Assembly: GCF_016862075.1 (NCBI RefSeq)
Contig: NZ_BOMG01000078.1
Location: 23,763-87,762, forward strand
Length of the DNA stretch: 64,000 nucleotides
Direction: 5' to 3'
Source of the DNA: Actinoplanes couchii
GTDB lineage: Bacteria; Actinomycetota; Actinomycetes; Mycobacteriales; Micromonosporaceae
The translations under genes were made by a program, and so were the position numbers. The notes under the pieces were generated by a model. That model made no database searches and was not told the origin of the DNA. It was given only the letters and a program-made list of their open reading frames with translations. Position 1 is the stretch's first letter. Each line of letters opens with the position of its first letter. Shown here in pieces: positions 7,378 through 16,756 of this stretch.

Positions 7378-9299
7378 GTGAGACGGTGAGCCTGACCGTT
7401 GCCCAGGCCACGGTGGAGTTCCTCGCCCATCAGTACTCGGAACGCGACGGCGTCACACAGAAGCTGTTCGCCGGTGCCCTGGGCATCTTCGGTCACGGCA
7501 ACGTGGCCGGAATCGGTCAGGCGCTGCTGCAGCAGGAGACCTCCGCCCTGGCGGCGGGGGAGACACCGGGCCTGCCGTACGTGCTGGCCCGCAACGAGCA
7601 GGCGATGGTGCACACCGCCGTCGGGTACGCCCGGCAGAAGGACCGCCTGCAGACCTGGGTGTGCACCGCCTCGGTCGGGCCCGGCTCCACCAACATGCTG
7701 ACCGGCGCCGCGCTCGCCACCATCAACCGGATCCCGGTCCTGCTGCTGCCGTCCGGCACGTTCGCCACCCGGCGCTCCGCCCCGGTGCTGCAGGAGCTGG
7801 AGAACTTCGCCGCCGGTGACGTCACCGTCAACGACGCGTTCCGGCCGCTGTCCACCTACTTCGACCGGGTCTCCCGGGCCGAACAGCTGCCGTCGGCGCT
7901 GCTCAGCGCGATGCGGGTGCTCACCGACCCGGCGCAGACCGGCGCGGTCACCCTCTCCCTGCCCCAGGACGTGCAGGCCGAGGCGTACGACTGGCCGGTC
8001 GAGCTGTTCGCCGACCGCACCTGGCACGTGGCCCGCCCGCCCGCCGAGAAGTCCCGGATCCAGGCGGCCGCCGACCTGATCCGCGGCGCCCGCCGGCCGA
8101 TGATCGTCGCCGGTGGTGGGGTGCACTACTCCGGCGCCGAGGACGCCCTGGCGGCGTTCTGCGAGGCCACCGGCATCCCGGTCGGCGAGTCGCAGGCCGG
8201 CAAGGGCTCGCTGCTGCACGGGCACCCGCAGCTGATGGGCGCGGTCGGCTCGACCGGCACCACCGCCGCCAACGCCCTCGCCCGGGAAGCCGACCTGATC
8301 ATCGGGATCGGCACCCGGTGGAGCGACTTCACCACGGCGTCAAGGACCGCATTCCAGGCCGCCGGCGTACGGTTCATCAACGTCAACGTGGCGAACTTCG
8401 ACGCGGGCAAGCAGTCCGGGCTGGCCGTCGTGGCCGACGCGCGGGAAGCCCTCGAAGACCTCACCGCGGCCCTCGACGGGTGGAGCGTCGACGCCGCCTA
8501 CCGTGCCGAACAGGGCCGGCTGTGGGCCGTCTGGGATGCCGCGGTGGAATCCGCGTACCAGCCCGGATCCGAGGTCACCGACGCTCTGGCGCCCGGAAAA
8601 CTCACCCAGGGCACCGTGCTCGGCCTGGTCAACGAGTTGACCGACCCCCGCGACGTGGTGCTCTGCGCCGCCGGGTCGATGCCCGGTGACCTGCACAAAC
8701 TGTGGCGGGTGCGGGACCGGCGCGGCTACCACGTCGAATACGGCTACTCGTGCATGGGTTACGAGGTGCCCGCCTCGATCGGGATCCGGCTCGCCGACGA
8801 GACCCGCGACGTGTTCGCCATGCTCGGCGACGGTGGCTACCTCATGATGCCGACCGAGCTGGTCACCGCCGTACAGGAAAGGGTGAAGGTGGTCGTGGTC
8901 CTGGTGCAGAACCACGGCTTCCACTCCATCGGCTCGCTGTCGGAAAGCCTCGGCTCACAGCGCTTCGGCACCAGATACCGGTTCCGCGGCACCGACTCGC
9001 ACCGGCTCGACGGCGACACCCTGCCCGTCGACCTGGCCGCCAACGCCCGCAGCCTCGGCGTCACCGTCATCGAGGTGCACAGCCGCGACGAACTCGCCAA
9101 GGCCATCCGCACCGCCAAGGACGCCCCCGCCGACGGCGGGCCGATCCTCATCCACGTCGAGACCGACCCGCTGATCCACGCCCCGGACAGCGAATCCTGG
9201 TGGGACGTGCCGGTCAGCGAGGTCTCCACCCTCGACAGCACCGCCGCCGCCTACGCCACCTACCTGCAGCACCGGCGCCAGCAGCGCCACCACCTCTAG
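7374..9299 (+). CDS. iolD: 3D-(3,5/4)-trihydroxycyclohexane-1,2-dione hydrolase
   Basis: Thiamine-diphosphate enzyme of 641 aa that opens the inositol ring. It has the three-domain layout of acetolactate-synthase relatives. Glu of ARNEQAM near residue 77 is the cofactor-activating acid. The ThDP motif GDGGYLMMPTE starts near residue 485 and ends with the NHGF block about 30 residues on. LKLFAGALGIFGHGNVAG-type text near the N-terminus (QKLFAGALGIFGHGNVAG here) is characteristic of IolD. CGGAG lies about 12 bases before the ATG, which overlaps iolB. It is followed 14 bases later by mmsA. Confidence 0.95.
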   Translation: MSETVSLTVAQATVEFLAHQYSERDGVTQKLFAGALGIFGHGNVAGIGQALLQQETSALAAGETPGLPYVLARNEQAMVHTAVGYARQKDRLQTWVCTASVGPGSTNMLTGAALATINRIPVLLLPSGTFATRRSAPVLQELENFAAGDVTVNDAFRPLSTYFDRVSRAEQLPSALLSAMRVLTDPAQTGAVTLSLPQDVQAEAYDWPVELFADRTWHVARPPAEKSRIQAAADLIRGARRPMIVAGGGVHYSGAEDALAAFCEATGIPVGESQAGKGSLLHGHPQLMGAVGSTGTTAANALAREADLIIGIGTRWSDFTTASRTAFQAAGVRFINVNVANFDAGKQSGLAVVADAREALEDLTAALDGWSVDAAYRAEQGRLWAVWDAAVESAYQPGSEVTDALAPGKLTQGTVLGLVNELTDPRDVVLCAAGSMPGDLHKLWRVRDRRGYHVEYGYSCMGYEVPASIGIRLADETRDVFAMLGDGGYLMMPTELVTAVQERVKVVVVLVQNHGFHSIGSLSESLGSQRFGTRYRFRGTDSHRLDGDTLPVDLAANARSLGVTVIEVHSRDELAKAIRTAKDAPADGGPILIHVETDPLIHAPDSESWWDVPVSEVSTLDSTAAAYATYLQHRRQQRHHL

Positions 9300-9313
9300 A
9301 AAGGGACGCCGTC

Positions 9314-10810
9314 ATGGCAACCATCGAACATTGGATCGACGGCGGTTCGGTTGCCGGGTCAGGTACCCGGCGCGGCGCGGTCTTCAACCCGGCCACCGGC
9401 GAGCAGCAGCACGAGGTGGTCCTCGCCGCCCAGGAGGACGTGGACGCCGCCGTCGCCTCGGCGAAGACCGCGTTCGAGACCTGGAGCCAGGCCTCGCTGA
9501 GCAAGCGCACCAAGGTGCTGTTCGCGTTCCGGCAGCTCGTGCACGACAACATCGGCCGGCTCGCCGAGGCGATCAGCGACGAGCACGGCAAGGTGCTCTC
9601 CGACGCCGCCGGTGAGGTCCAGCGCGGCCTCGAGGTCATCGAGTTCGCCTGCGGCATCCCGCAGCTGCTCAAAGGCTCCTACTCGGACCAGGCGTCCACC
9701 GGCGTCGACGTGTTCAGCTTCCGCGAGCCGCTCGGTGTCGTCGCCGGCATCACGCCGTTCAACTTCCCGGTCATGGTCCCGATGTGGATGCACCCGGTCG
9801 CCATCGCCTGCGGCAACACGTTCGTGCACAAGCCGTCCGAGCGTGACCCGTCGGCCGCCAACCTGGTCGCCGAGTTGTGGAAGCAGGCCGGGCTGCCGGA
9901 CGGCGTCTTCACCGTCCTGCACGGCGACAAGCTGGCCGTGGACGCGCTGATCGACCACCCCGACGTGGCCGCCATCTCGTTCGTCGGGTCCACGCCGATC
10001 GCCAAATACATCCACGGGCGGGCCACCGCCAACGGCAAGCGGGTGCAGGCCCTCGGCGGCGCCAAGAACCACGCCATCATCCTGCCCGACGCGGACCTGT
10101 CGTTCGCCGCCGACCAGCTGTCCGCCGCCGCGTTCGGCTCCGCCGGTGAGCGCTGCATGGCCATCTCCGCCGCCGTCGCCGTCGGGGACGCCGGCGACCG
10201 GATCACCGAACTGGTCCGGCAGCGGGCCGAGAGCGTCGTCGTCGGCTCCGGCCGCGACCCGCGCAGCGAGATGGGGCCGGTCGTCACCGCGGCCGCCCAG
10301 CAGCGGATCGAGAGCCTGATCAGCTCGGGCGAGGCGCAGGGCGCTAAGGTCCTCACCGACGGGCGTGGCCTGCGCGTGGACGGGTTCGAGAAGGGCTTCT
10401 TCGTCGGCCCCACGGTCATCGACCAGGTCACCACGTCGATGGACGTGTACACCGAGGAGATCTTCGGGCCGGTGCTGTCAGTCGTCCGTGCCGACGACGT
10501 GGACTCGGCGATCGCGCTGATCAACAGCAACCCCTACGGCAACGGCACCGCCATCTTCACCAGCAGTGGGGAGGCTGCACGTCGCTTCCAGCGTGGCGTC
10601 CGCGTCGGCATGATCGGCATCAACGTGCCGATTCCGGTGCCGATGGCGTACTACAGCTTCGGCGGCTGGAAGGACTCCCTCTTCGGCGACCACCACATCC
10701 ACGGTCCGGAAGGCATCAACTTCTACACCCGCGGCAAGGTGGTCACGTCCCGCTGGCCGCACCAGACCACCACCCCCGACGCGTCCCTGCAGTTCCCGAC
10801 CGCCAACTGA
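9314..10810 (+). CDS. mmsA: Methylmalonate/malonate-semialdehyde dehydrogenase (CoA-acylating)
   Basis: Aldehyde dehydrogenase of 498 aa, the usual MMSDH length. It oxidises malonate semialdehyde from inositol (or methylmalonate semialdehyde from valine) to acetyl- or propionyl-CoA. PFNFPVMVPMWM, LGGAKNHAI and the catalytic cysteine in GERCMAIS (Cys281) identify the MMSDH branch, which has GGAKNH where other ALDHs carry a general-base glutamate. GWKDSLFGDHHIHGPEG near the end is also typical. The start is the ATG at 9314, with AAGGGA 8-13 bases upstream; the frame is open far upstream but with no coding character. Last gene of the inositol operon. Confidence 0.95.
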   Translation: MATIEHWIDGGSVAGSGTRRGAVFNPATGEQQHEVVLAAQEDVDAAVASAKTAFETWSQASLSKRTKVLFAFRQLVHDNIGRLAEAISDEHGKVLSDAAGEVQRGLEVIEFACGIPQLLKGSYSDQASTGVDVFSFREPLGVVAGITPFNFPVMVPMWMHPVAIACGNTFVHKPSERDPSAANLVAELWKQAGLPDGVFTVLHGDKLAVDALIDHPDVAAISFVGSTPIAKYIHGRATANGKRVQALGGAKNHAIILPDADLSFAADQLSAAAFGSAGERCMAISAAVAVGDAGDRITELVRQRAESVVVGSGRDPRSEMGPVVTAAAQQRIESLISSGEAQGAKVLTDGRGLRVDGFEKGFFVGPTVIDQVTTSMDVYTEEIFGPVLSVVRADDVDSAIALINSNPYGNGTAIFTSSGEAARRFQRGVRVGMIGINVPIPVPMAYYSFGGWKDSLFGDHHIHGPEGINFYTRGKVVTSRWPHQTTTPDASLQFPTAN

Positions 10811-10990
10811 CCCGGGCGTTCGGCACCCTCGTTCATCGTCCATCTGGGCTTTGATCGCCCTTCTGGGCGTTCAGCGCCTTCTTTGATCGCCCTTCTGGGC
10901 TTTCATCGCCCTCTTTGAACGCCTCTTCGTCGACCTCTTTCGTTGACGTCCTGGATCGCCGCGGGATCAGCGTCCCGTTGATCTTCCCCG
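10811..10990. other. Intergenic region with short direct repeats
   Basis: The gap after mmsA holds two copies of TTTGATCGCCCTTCTGGGC (about 10850 and 10881), with further partial copies of the TTTGA/GCC pattern in between and after. No gene is visible here. Confidence 0.6.
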
Positions 10991-10995
10991 TGCCG

Positions 10996-11041
10996 GGCAG
11001 GGCACACCGGCCCCGCACGGGGAAGGCCGGTGTGCCCTGCC
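10996..11041 (+). terminator. Strong stem-loop terminator after the inositol operon
   Basis: Perfect 17-bp inverted repeat GGCAGGGCACACCGGCC (10996-11012) and its complement (11025-11041). The 12-nt loop can itself pair (CCCCG/CGGGG). There is no T-tract, as is common in actinomycetes. It stands 185 bp after mmsA and before a same-strand small gene, so it most likely ends the iol transcript. Confidence 0.75.
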
Positions 11042-11136
11042 TTCGCCTGTTCCATCGCTCTCCACGACCGCTTCCGGCCGGGGCCGGTGTTCCGGTTTCG
11101 TCCATGATTTGCGCCGGTCTGGCAGAGTCCCGCCGT

Positions 11137-11382
11137 ATGACCTCCGACTACACCTTGGACGTCCCCGAAGACTTCGACGACTCCACCGACGAGGACGGCC
11201 AGGTCCACCCGGTAGCGCGCCGAATCTTCACCGCCGACACCGCAGCCGAGGTCTTCGGCAAGGCCCAGACCTGGATAGCCGCCAACCAGGTCTTCCTGGT
11301 AGACGTCTCCTGGAACTGGATGCACGACGAGCCGGAGCCGTTCATGCTCTCGGTCTACTTCACTTTCGAACCCACACCCTGA
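11137..11382 (+). CDS. Small hypothetical protein
   Basis: An 81-aa acidic protein (MTSDYTLDVPEDFDDSTDED at the N-terminus), ending in an aromatic-rich stretch with VSWNWMHDEPEPFMLSVYFT. No signal peptide, membrane segment or known domain was recognised. The ATG is preceded at close range by GGCAGAGT, which could be a -10-like element for a nearly leaderless transcript; no good ribosome site is seen. Codon use is normal for the window, supporting a real gene. Function unknown. Confidence 0.6.
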   Translation: MTSDYTLDVPEDFDDSTDEDGQVHPVARRIFTADTAAEVFGKAQTWIAANQVFLVDVSWNWMHDEPEPFMLSVYFTFEPTP

Positions 11383-11576
11383 CGCCCTCCCCGCCACACC
11401 GCCGCCTGTCCCCGGCCCGTTACGTCGTTTTGTCCCGGTCCGGCTTCCCGGATCCCTGCGGCCGGGTCGGTAGAGTCCACACTCGCCGGTGATCGGCGTT
11501 CGGTGACCCTCGAGAACCACAGGTCGCCCGGATCCTGCCGCACCCACCGATTGGCCAGCGACGACGGAGGTACCCG

Positions 11577-12110
11577 ATGACTGTCATCCCGATCCGGAAG
11601 ATCGGAGACCCGGTGCTGCGCGAGGTAGCAGCCCCGGTAACCGTTTTCGACGCCGAACTGGCCAAGCTGGTGGACGACCTGAACGAGACCTTGACGGCGT
11701 CAGGCGGCGCAGGTCTGGCGGCCCCACAAATCGGAGTCGGACTGCGCCTGTTCGCCATCAACCCGGACCTGCCGGGCAACGACCTGAAACTGGACCACTT
11801 GATCAACCCAGGCTTGGAGTTCCCCGACGAGGAGGAACAGAACGGCCCCGAGGGCTGCCTCTCGATCCCCGGCATCTACCTGGACACCAAGCGCCGCCTG
11901 AACGTGGTGGCCAAGGGCGTCACCAAACACGGCGACCCGGTCCAGATCGTGGGCAAGGGCCTGCTGGCCCGCTGCGTCCAACACGAAACCGACCACTTGG
12001 ACGGCGTCCTGTTCGTCGACCGCCAGGACGAGGAGGGCATCGCCAGAATCCTGGAAACCATCCGAGAAGCGAACTGGCCCACCGCCCAAATCAAGACAAG
12101 CCCCCACTGA
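11577..12110 (+). CDS. def: Peptide deformylase
   Basis: Removes the formyl group from the initiator methionine of nascent proteins. At 177 aa it has all three metal/active-site motifs: GAGLAAPQIG near residues 43-52, EGCLSIPG near 91-98 with the metal-binding cysteine, and the HETDH helix near 136-140. ACGGAGG precedes the ATG with ideal spacing. It is a stand-alone gene, not next to fmt, so it may be one of several deformylase paralogues, common in actinomycetes. A run of tandem repeats follows its stop. Confidence 0.95.
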   Translation: MTVIPIRKIGDPVLREVAAPVTVFDAELAKLVDDLNETLTASGGAGLAAPQIGVGLRLFAINPDLPGNDLKLDHLINPGLEFPDEEEQNGPEGCLSIPGIYLDTKRRLNVVAKGVTKHGDPVQIVGKGLLARCVQHETDHLDGVLFVDRQDEEGIARILETIREANWPTAQIKTSPH

Positions 12111-12161
12111 CCCCCAACCAGTCCGCAACTGCCTACCCACCAACTCCTCAACTGCCTACAC

Positions 12162-12320
12162 ACCAACCGACCCCCGGTCAGCCTTTGACCGGCCACCCAC
12201 CAACCGACCCCGACCAGTCCTCGACTGCCTGCCCGCCAACCGGCCCCCGGCCAGTCCTTGACCGGCCACCCACCAACCGGCCCCCGGCCAGTCCTCAACT
12301 GCCTAGCCACCGACCGGCGT
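12162..12320. repeat. 36-37 bp degenerate tandem repeat, about four copies
   Basis: Units beginning ACCAACCGRCCCC start at 12162, 12199, 12235, 12272 and (partial) 12309, so the period is 37, 36, 37, 37. Alternate copies end in TTGACCGGCCACCC or CTCAACTGCCTRSCC, suggesting a two-unit higher-order repeat. The repeat fills most of the 309-bp gap between def and the convergent regulator gene; nothing else is seen there. Confidence 0.8.
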
Positions 12321-12419
12321 CCCCAGGCCGCCGCCCTTCCGCCGGCCCACCGCGTCGCCCGGCCTGCCCTGGGCTTCTCGGGACCGGAGCAGGGAGCTGG
12401 TCCCTCTTGAGCGGGCCGG

Positions 12420-13265
12420 TCAGCCGGCCAGGAGGTGGATCTGTTGTGGGCGGAGACGTTCGAGGGCGGTCTCCGTTGCCGGGTCTGCCGGCAGGTGGAC
12501 GATCAGTCGCTGGTCGTCGTCGGCGGGTAGGTCGAGAACCTCGTAAGCCAGGTTCAGATCGCCCACCGTGGGATGCGCCAGCCTGATCACGCCGTTGGCG
12601 CCGGCCATCCCGGGGACCGTGTCGACCCGGCGGGTGAAGGCCTCGCCCGCCGTCAAGGTCAGCTCGTCGGCCAGTGCCGCGATGTGCGGGTCGGCCCGGA
12701 ACGGGCCCTGTTTCAATGCCGCCACCTCCTCGTCGGCGATCCGCTCCCAGTCGGGATAGGCCTTACGCGCCCGGTCATCGGTCAGCACGAACCGTGGCAG
12801 GTTCGGCCGGGCCGGCTCCAGCAACCCGATCGGAGCCATCAACCTCTCATACGCCCCGGTGAACGCCAGCACGTCACCGAGCCTGTTCAACAGCACGACC
12901 GGTGAGGGCTCCATCCGGTCGATCAACGCCCGGACCGTCGGCCGGACCGTGCGTGCCGGGCGCCTGACACCCAGGCAGTGGAAACCCGGATCGGAGACCT
13001 TCGTCAGCCGCAGCAGATGCGCGCGCTCACTCGCCGACAGCCGCAGCGCGTCCGCGAGCCCGGCCAGGATCTGTGGCGACGGCCGTCGATCGCGGCCCTG
13101 CTCCAGCCGTGTCACATACTCCACACTCACCCGGGCGAGCGCCGCGACCTCGGACCTCAGCAGACCCTTGGCCCGCCGGCGTGGGGCGACCGGCAGCCCG
13201 ACCTCGGCCGGGGTGATCGCCGCCCGGCGGGTTCGCAGGAAGAGTCCGAGTTCGTTGTCGCTCAC
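12420..13265 (-). CDS. MmyB-type helix-turn-helix transcriptional regulator
   Basis: A 281-aa regulator. The N-terminal XRE-type HTH (GLLRSEVAALARVSVEYVTR near residues 34-53, then LEQGRDRRPSPQIL) is followed by the large C-terminal ligand-binding domain of the MmyB family, a PAS-like fold reported to bind fatty acids. GTG start at 13265. It diverges from the flavin-dependent oxidoreductase at 13366 across 100 bp, the typical layout of this family, so it probably represses or activates that gene and itself. Confidence 0.88.
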   Translation of the reverse strand: MSDNELGLFLRTRRAAITPAEVGLPVAPRRRAKGLLRSEVAALARVSVEYVTRLEQGRDRRPSPQILAGLADALRLSASERAHLLRLTKVSDPGFHCLGVRRPARTVRPTVRALIDRMEPSPVVLLNRLGDVLAFTGAYERLMAPIGLLEPARPNLPRFVLTDDRARKAYPDWERIADEEVAALKQGPFRADPHIAALADELTLTAGEAFTRRVDTVPGMAGANGVIRLAHPTVGDLNLAYEVLDLPADDDQRLIVHLPADPATETALERLRPQQIHLLAG

Positions 13266-13365
13266 CTGTCGACCGTAGCAACGCCACCACCCGCGAAGGT
13301 GTCCCTGTTGATACCACTAGAACGGCGGCCTCCTACCAGGACGGTGACCGGAGCAAGCTCGACCC

Positions 13366-14328
13366 ATGGACACGAGAACGGTCTTCGGATTCGGCGCACA
13401 CAGTGAGATCAGCGAGGGCCCCGAGCTGTTGAGTCTCGCCCGGTTCGCCGACCGGGCCGGGCTCGACCTGCTCTCCCTGTCGGATCATCCCTATCTCGGC
13501 GCCCGGCTGGACGCCTACGCCACCATCGCCTTCGTCCTCGGCCGCACCGAGCGGCTCGCGGCGTTCGTCAACGTCACCAACCTGCCGACCCGCCCTGCCC
13601 CGCTGCTGGCCCGGACCGTGACGTCACTGTCCGCACTCTCCGGTGGCCGGGTGAAACTCGGCATGGGCGCCGGCGGCCTGTGGGATCGCATCACCGACAT
13701 GGGCGTGCCACGGCTGACTCCGGGCGATGCCGTGGACGCGTTCGAGGAGGCGATGGTCCTGATCCGGAAGCTGTCCGGCGGCGGCCCACCGGTCACTCAC
13801 CAGGGCCGGCACTACTCCGTGAGCGGTATCGAGCCTGCCCCGGTGCCCACCCCCGAGATCTGGACCGGTTCGGTCGGCCGGCGGTCGCTGGCCGTGACGG
13901 GTCGGGTCGCCGACGGCTGGATCCCCGGTCACGCCGCCGACTGGCTCAGCGAGCGATACCGTTCCTCACGCCCGGTCATCGACCAGGCGGCGGCCGCTGT
14001 GGGGCGTGCTCCGCGGGACATCCGTGACGTGTTCAATTTGCCCGGCCTGATCACCGAGCGGCCACTGCCAGCTCCCCGGGACCGCGACGGCAGGTGGACC
14101 GGCGGCTCCCCGGCCCAGTGGATCGAGGAGTTGACCACCGCGGTCCTCGACCACGGCGCGTCCGGTTTCATCCTGTTCTCACCGAGCGGCGGCACACCCG
14201 ACGCCACCACTCTCGCAAGGTGGGCGTCAGAGATCGCCCCGGCGGTCCGGGAGGCAACCGGTCAGCCCCGAAAGCCCGCAGCACCGCCCGCCGATCCAGG
14301 CCCCGAGCTCGGTCCCGGCTATGGCTGA
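13366..14328 (+). CDS. LLM-class flavin-dependent oxidoreductase
   Basis: A 320-aa luciferase-like (F420- or FMN-dependent) oxidoreductase with the bacterial luciferase TIM barrel. GLDLLSLSDHPY, GRVKLGMGAGG and PEIWTGSVGRRSLAVTGRVADGW are family blocks, the last near the phosphate-binding region. The C-terminal 25 residues are proline-rich (PRKPAAPPADPGPELGPGYG) and look like read-through into repeat-rich DNA. Substrate unknown. Divergent from and probably controlled by the MmyB-type regulator at 12420-13265. Confidence 0.9.
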   Translation: MDTRTVFGFGAHSEISEGPELLSLARFADRAGLDLLSLSDHPYLGARLDAYATIAFVLGRTERLAAFVNVTNLPTRPAPLLARTVTSLSALSGGRVKLGMGAGGLWDRITDMGVPRLTPGDAVDAFEEAMVLIRKLSGGGPPVTHQGRHYSVSGIEPAPVPTPEIWTGSVGRRSLAVTGRVADGWIPGHAADWLSERYRSSRPVIDQAAAAVGRAPRDIRDVFNLPGLITERPLPAPRDRDGRWTGGSPAQWIEELTTAVLDHGASGFILFSPSGGTPDATTLARWASEIAPAVREATGQPRKPAAPPADPGPELGPGYG

Positions 14329-14483
14329 CCAGGTACAGGCACAGGCACAGGCGCCGGCCCGCGGGCGCGGGGTTCGGGTGAAAGCACAGGGCCTTGAAGA
14401 CAGGGGCCGGTGGTGCGGCTCAGAGGCCTGAGGTTCTCAGGGACCGGGATCGGGGTTGGGGCCAGGACCAGGCCTGGTCCTGG

Positions 14484-14639
<156 letters not shown>

Positions 14640-14703
14640 CGCCGGGACCGTGACTGGGATCGGGCAGGGGGCTGAGGGCTGGGGCCGGAGTGTGGGGTGG
14701 CGG

Positions 14704-15591
14704 CTATGCGGAGTTGGTTCGGAGCAGGTTCAGCAGTAGGGCCAGGGGTGGCCAGCCGGTCCGGCCGGCGCGGACCACGGCGTAGGTTCGCAGGCGAGGG
14801 GAAGGATCTTTCAAAGGCAGCAGCTGTACGCCGGGGAGGGTCTCCTGGTCGGCAGGCAGCAGGCCCACTCCGAGGCCGGCGACGATCAGGTCCTGCAGCA
14901 GGGCCAGGCTGTCCGCCCGGTGGGTGATCAGCGGGTCGAAGCCGGCCATCGAGGCGATCGTCCGGACGACCTGCTCGTCGTCGGCTCCTCGCGAGTTCAC
15001 CATCCAGTCGTGATCGCGGTAGCGGGCGAACACCTCCGGGGCCGGGGCGGCCTCCCGCGGATCCGCGGCGGGCACGCCGAGAGCCCACTCGGCGGACCAC
15101 AACAGCTGAGTGACCACGGTGCGGTCCAGTGGGGCCGGGGCCAGGTTGAAGTCGTAGGTCAGGGCCAGATCGATGTCGTCCGCGGCGAGCCGGGACAGGG
15201 CCTCGGCCGGTTCGTGCTCGAGGATCCGGACCCGTACGCCCGGGTGATCGACGGCCAGCCGGGCCATGGCCGGCATCAGGGACCGGCGGATCGCTGTTCC
15301 GAAACCGGCGACCCGCAGGGTTCCGGCGGGCTCCGCCGACGGATCCAGGTCGAGGCGGGCCGCCTCCAGCGCGGCGAGGATCGTCACCGCGTGCTCGGCG
15401 AGCCGGCGGCCGGCCGGAGTCAGCCGCACCCGCCTGCCCTCCGGCTCGATCAGGGGCGTTCCTGCCTCCCGGGCCAGTGTCGCGATCTGCTGGGACACGG
15501 TCGACGTGGTGGTGTGCGTCTCCTCGGCGACCGCTCGCATCGATCCCAGTCGAGACAGCATGAGCAGAGTCTCCAGGCGGCGCACGTCCAT
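14704..15591 (-). CDS. LysR-family transcriptional regulator
   Basis: A 295-aa regulator with the LysR winged helix-turn-helix at residues 1-60 (MDVRRLETLLMLSRLGSMRA, TTTSTVSQQIATLA) and a periplasmic-binding-protein-like effector domain to the end. I chose the ATG at 15591, where LysR proteins normally begin, rather than an in-frame TTG 18 bases upstream. It diverges from the EamA transporter at 15676 across an 84-bp gap. This is a classical arrangement for a LysR protein that senses an amino acid-like compound and controls its exporter. Confidence 0.9.
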   Translation of the reverse strand: MDVRRLETLLMLSRLGSMRAVAEETHTTTSTVSQQIATLAREAGTPLIEPEGRRVRLTPAGRRLAEHAVTILAALEAARLDLDPSAEPAGTLRVAGFGTAIRRSLMPAMARLAVDHPGVRVRILEHEPAEALSRLAADDIDLALTYDFNLAPAPLDRTVVTQLLWSAEWALGVPAADPREAAPAPEVFARYRDHDWMVNSRGADDEQVVRTIASMAGFDPLITHRADSLALLQDLIVAGLGVGLLPADQETLPGVQLLPLKDPSPRLRTYAVVRAGRTGWPPLALLLNLLRTNSA

Positions 15592-15675
15592 GCCCCAATT
15601 GTTAAGCAATCGCGAAGGGTATGTCCAGCATCATCACGTGGACACGAACGGTGGAGCGGCCTTCTACTGGCGGGC

Positions 15676-16548
15676 ATGTTCCTCACCGCCTCAGCTCCCC
15701 GGACCAGCGCCCGCACCGGAGCGGCTCTCGCCGTCGCCGCCATGACCTGCGTGCAGCTCGGCCTCGCCGTCTCCGTCGGGCTGGTGGATCAGATCGGCGC
15801 CGCCGGATCGGCCTGGCTCCGGCTGGCGTGGGCGGGCGTCATCCTGTTCCTGCTGGTGCGGCCGCGGCTGCCCGAGTTCACCCCGGCCAACCTGATGTCG
15901 GTGGTCGCTCTCGGCGTGGTCACCGGAACCATGACGATGCTCTTCATGTCCGCGGTGGCCCGGCTCCCGCTGGGTACGGCGAGTGCCCTGGAGTTCCTGG
16001 GCCCGCTCGGGGTGGCCGTCGTTCGTGGCCGGATGGTGCGCTGGCCGCTGGTGGCCGCGGTCGGGGTGCTGCTGCTGACCGCGCCGTGGCACGGCGGAAC
16101 GGATCCGGTCGGTGTCGCCTTCGCGCTCGGTGCGGCGCTCTGCTGGGCCGGATACATCCTGCTCACCCAGCGGGTCGGTGACGAGAGCAACGGCATCCGT
16201 GGCTTGGCGATCTCGATGCCGGTGGCGGGATTGACGTCGACGGTGGGCCTTGCGTTGTTCGGTGGTCCGCAGGCCTTCACCAGGCTGACCCCGGAGATCC
16301 TGGCCTTCGGGCTGGTCCTGGCGGTGTTGCTGCCGGTGATCCCGTTCGTCCTGGAGTTCCTGGCGCTGCGCCGCCTGACGACCGCCGCTTTCGGCACGCT
16401 GATGAGCCTGGAACCCGCCATCGCCGTGGTCATCGGTTTCCTCCTGCTGCACCAGGTCCCGGCCTGGACGGCCTTGGCCGGAATCGCCTTGGTCGTCACC
16501 GCGGGAATCGGCGCCGAACGTTCCGGAGGCCGACCAGCCACGGCCTGA
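15676..16548 (+). CDS. EamA/DMT-family transporter, RhtA-like exporter
   Basis: Inner-membrane protein of 290 aa with about ten hydrophobic segments arranged as two EamA halves of five. The second half ends in MSLEPAIAVVIGFLLLHQ, the conserved block of this superfamily. The overall pattern (VQLGLAVSVGLVDQIGAAG at the start) resembles RhtA-type threonine/homoserine exporters. The ATG start follows GGAG at moderate distance. Regulated most likely by the divergent LysR protein. Substrate unknown. Confidence 0.87.
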   Translation: MFLTASAPRTSARTGAALAVAAMTCVQLGLAVSVGLVDQIGAAGSAWLRLAWAGVILFLLVRPRLPEFTPANLMSVVALGVVTGTMTMLFMSAVARLPLGTASALEFLGPLGVAVVRGRMVRWPLVAAVGVLLLTAPWHGGTDPVGVAFALGAALCWAGYILLTQRVGDESNGIRGLAISMPVAGLTSTVGLALFGGPQAFTRLTPEILAFGLVLAVLLPVIPFVLEFLALRRLTTAAFGTLMSLEPAIAVVIGFLLLHQVPAWTALAGIALVVTAGIGAERSGGRPATA

Positions 16549-16756
16549 CCTCGGGGATCCTGGCTGAGGTACATCGGGTTCCGGTGACCGGTGGCCTTCG
16601 CCCGAACGGCTGCGAGCCGCCAGGATCCGGGTCGACCGGGCCACCACCGGGGCGCCGACCTTTCGGGCCTGGGGTGCCGACCTTTCGGGAAGGCGCCGGC
16701 CGAGGTCCAGAGGCGGGGGAGGGGTTCAGGAACGAAGGAAGGGGCAGTTCAGGGGC

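Noticed and set aside
12162..12320. CRISPR array
   Set aside because: The 36-37 bp units are contiguous and similar throughout, with no unique spacers and no cas genes nearby. The same holds for the arrays at 31953, 44861 and 62741.
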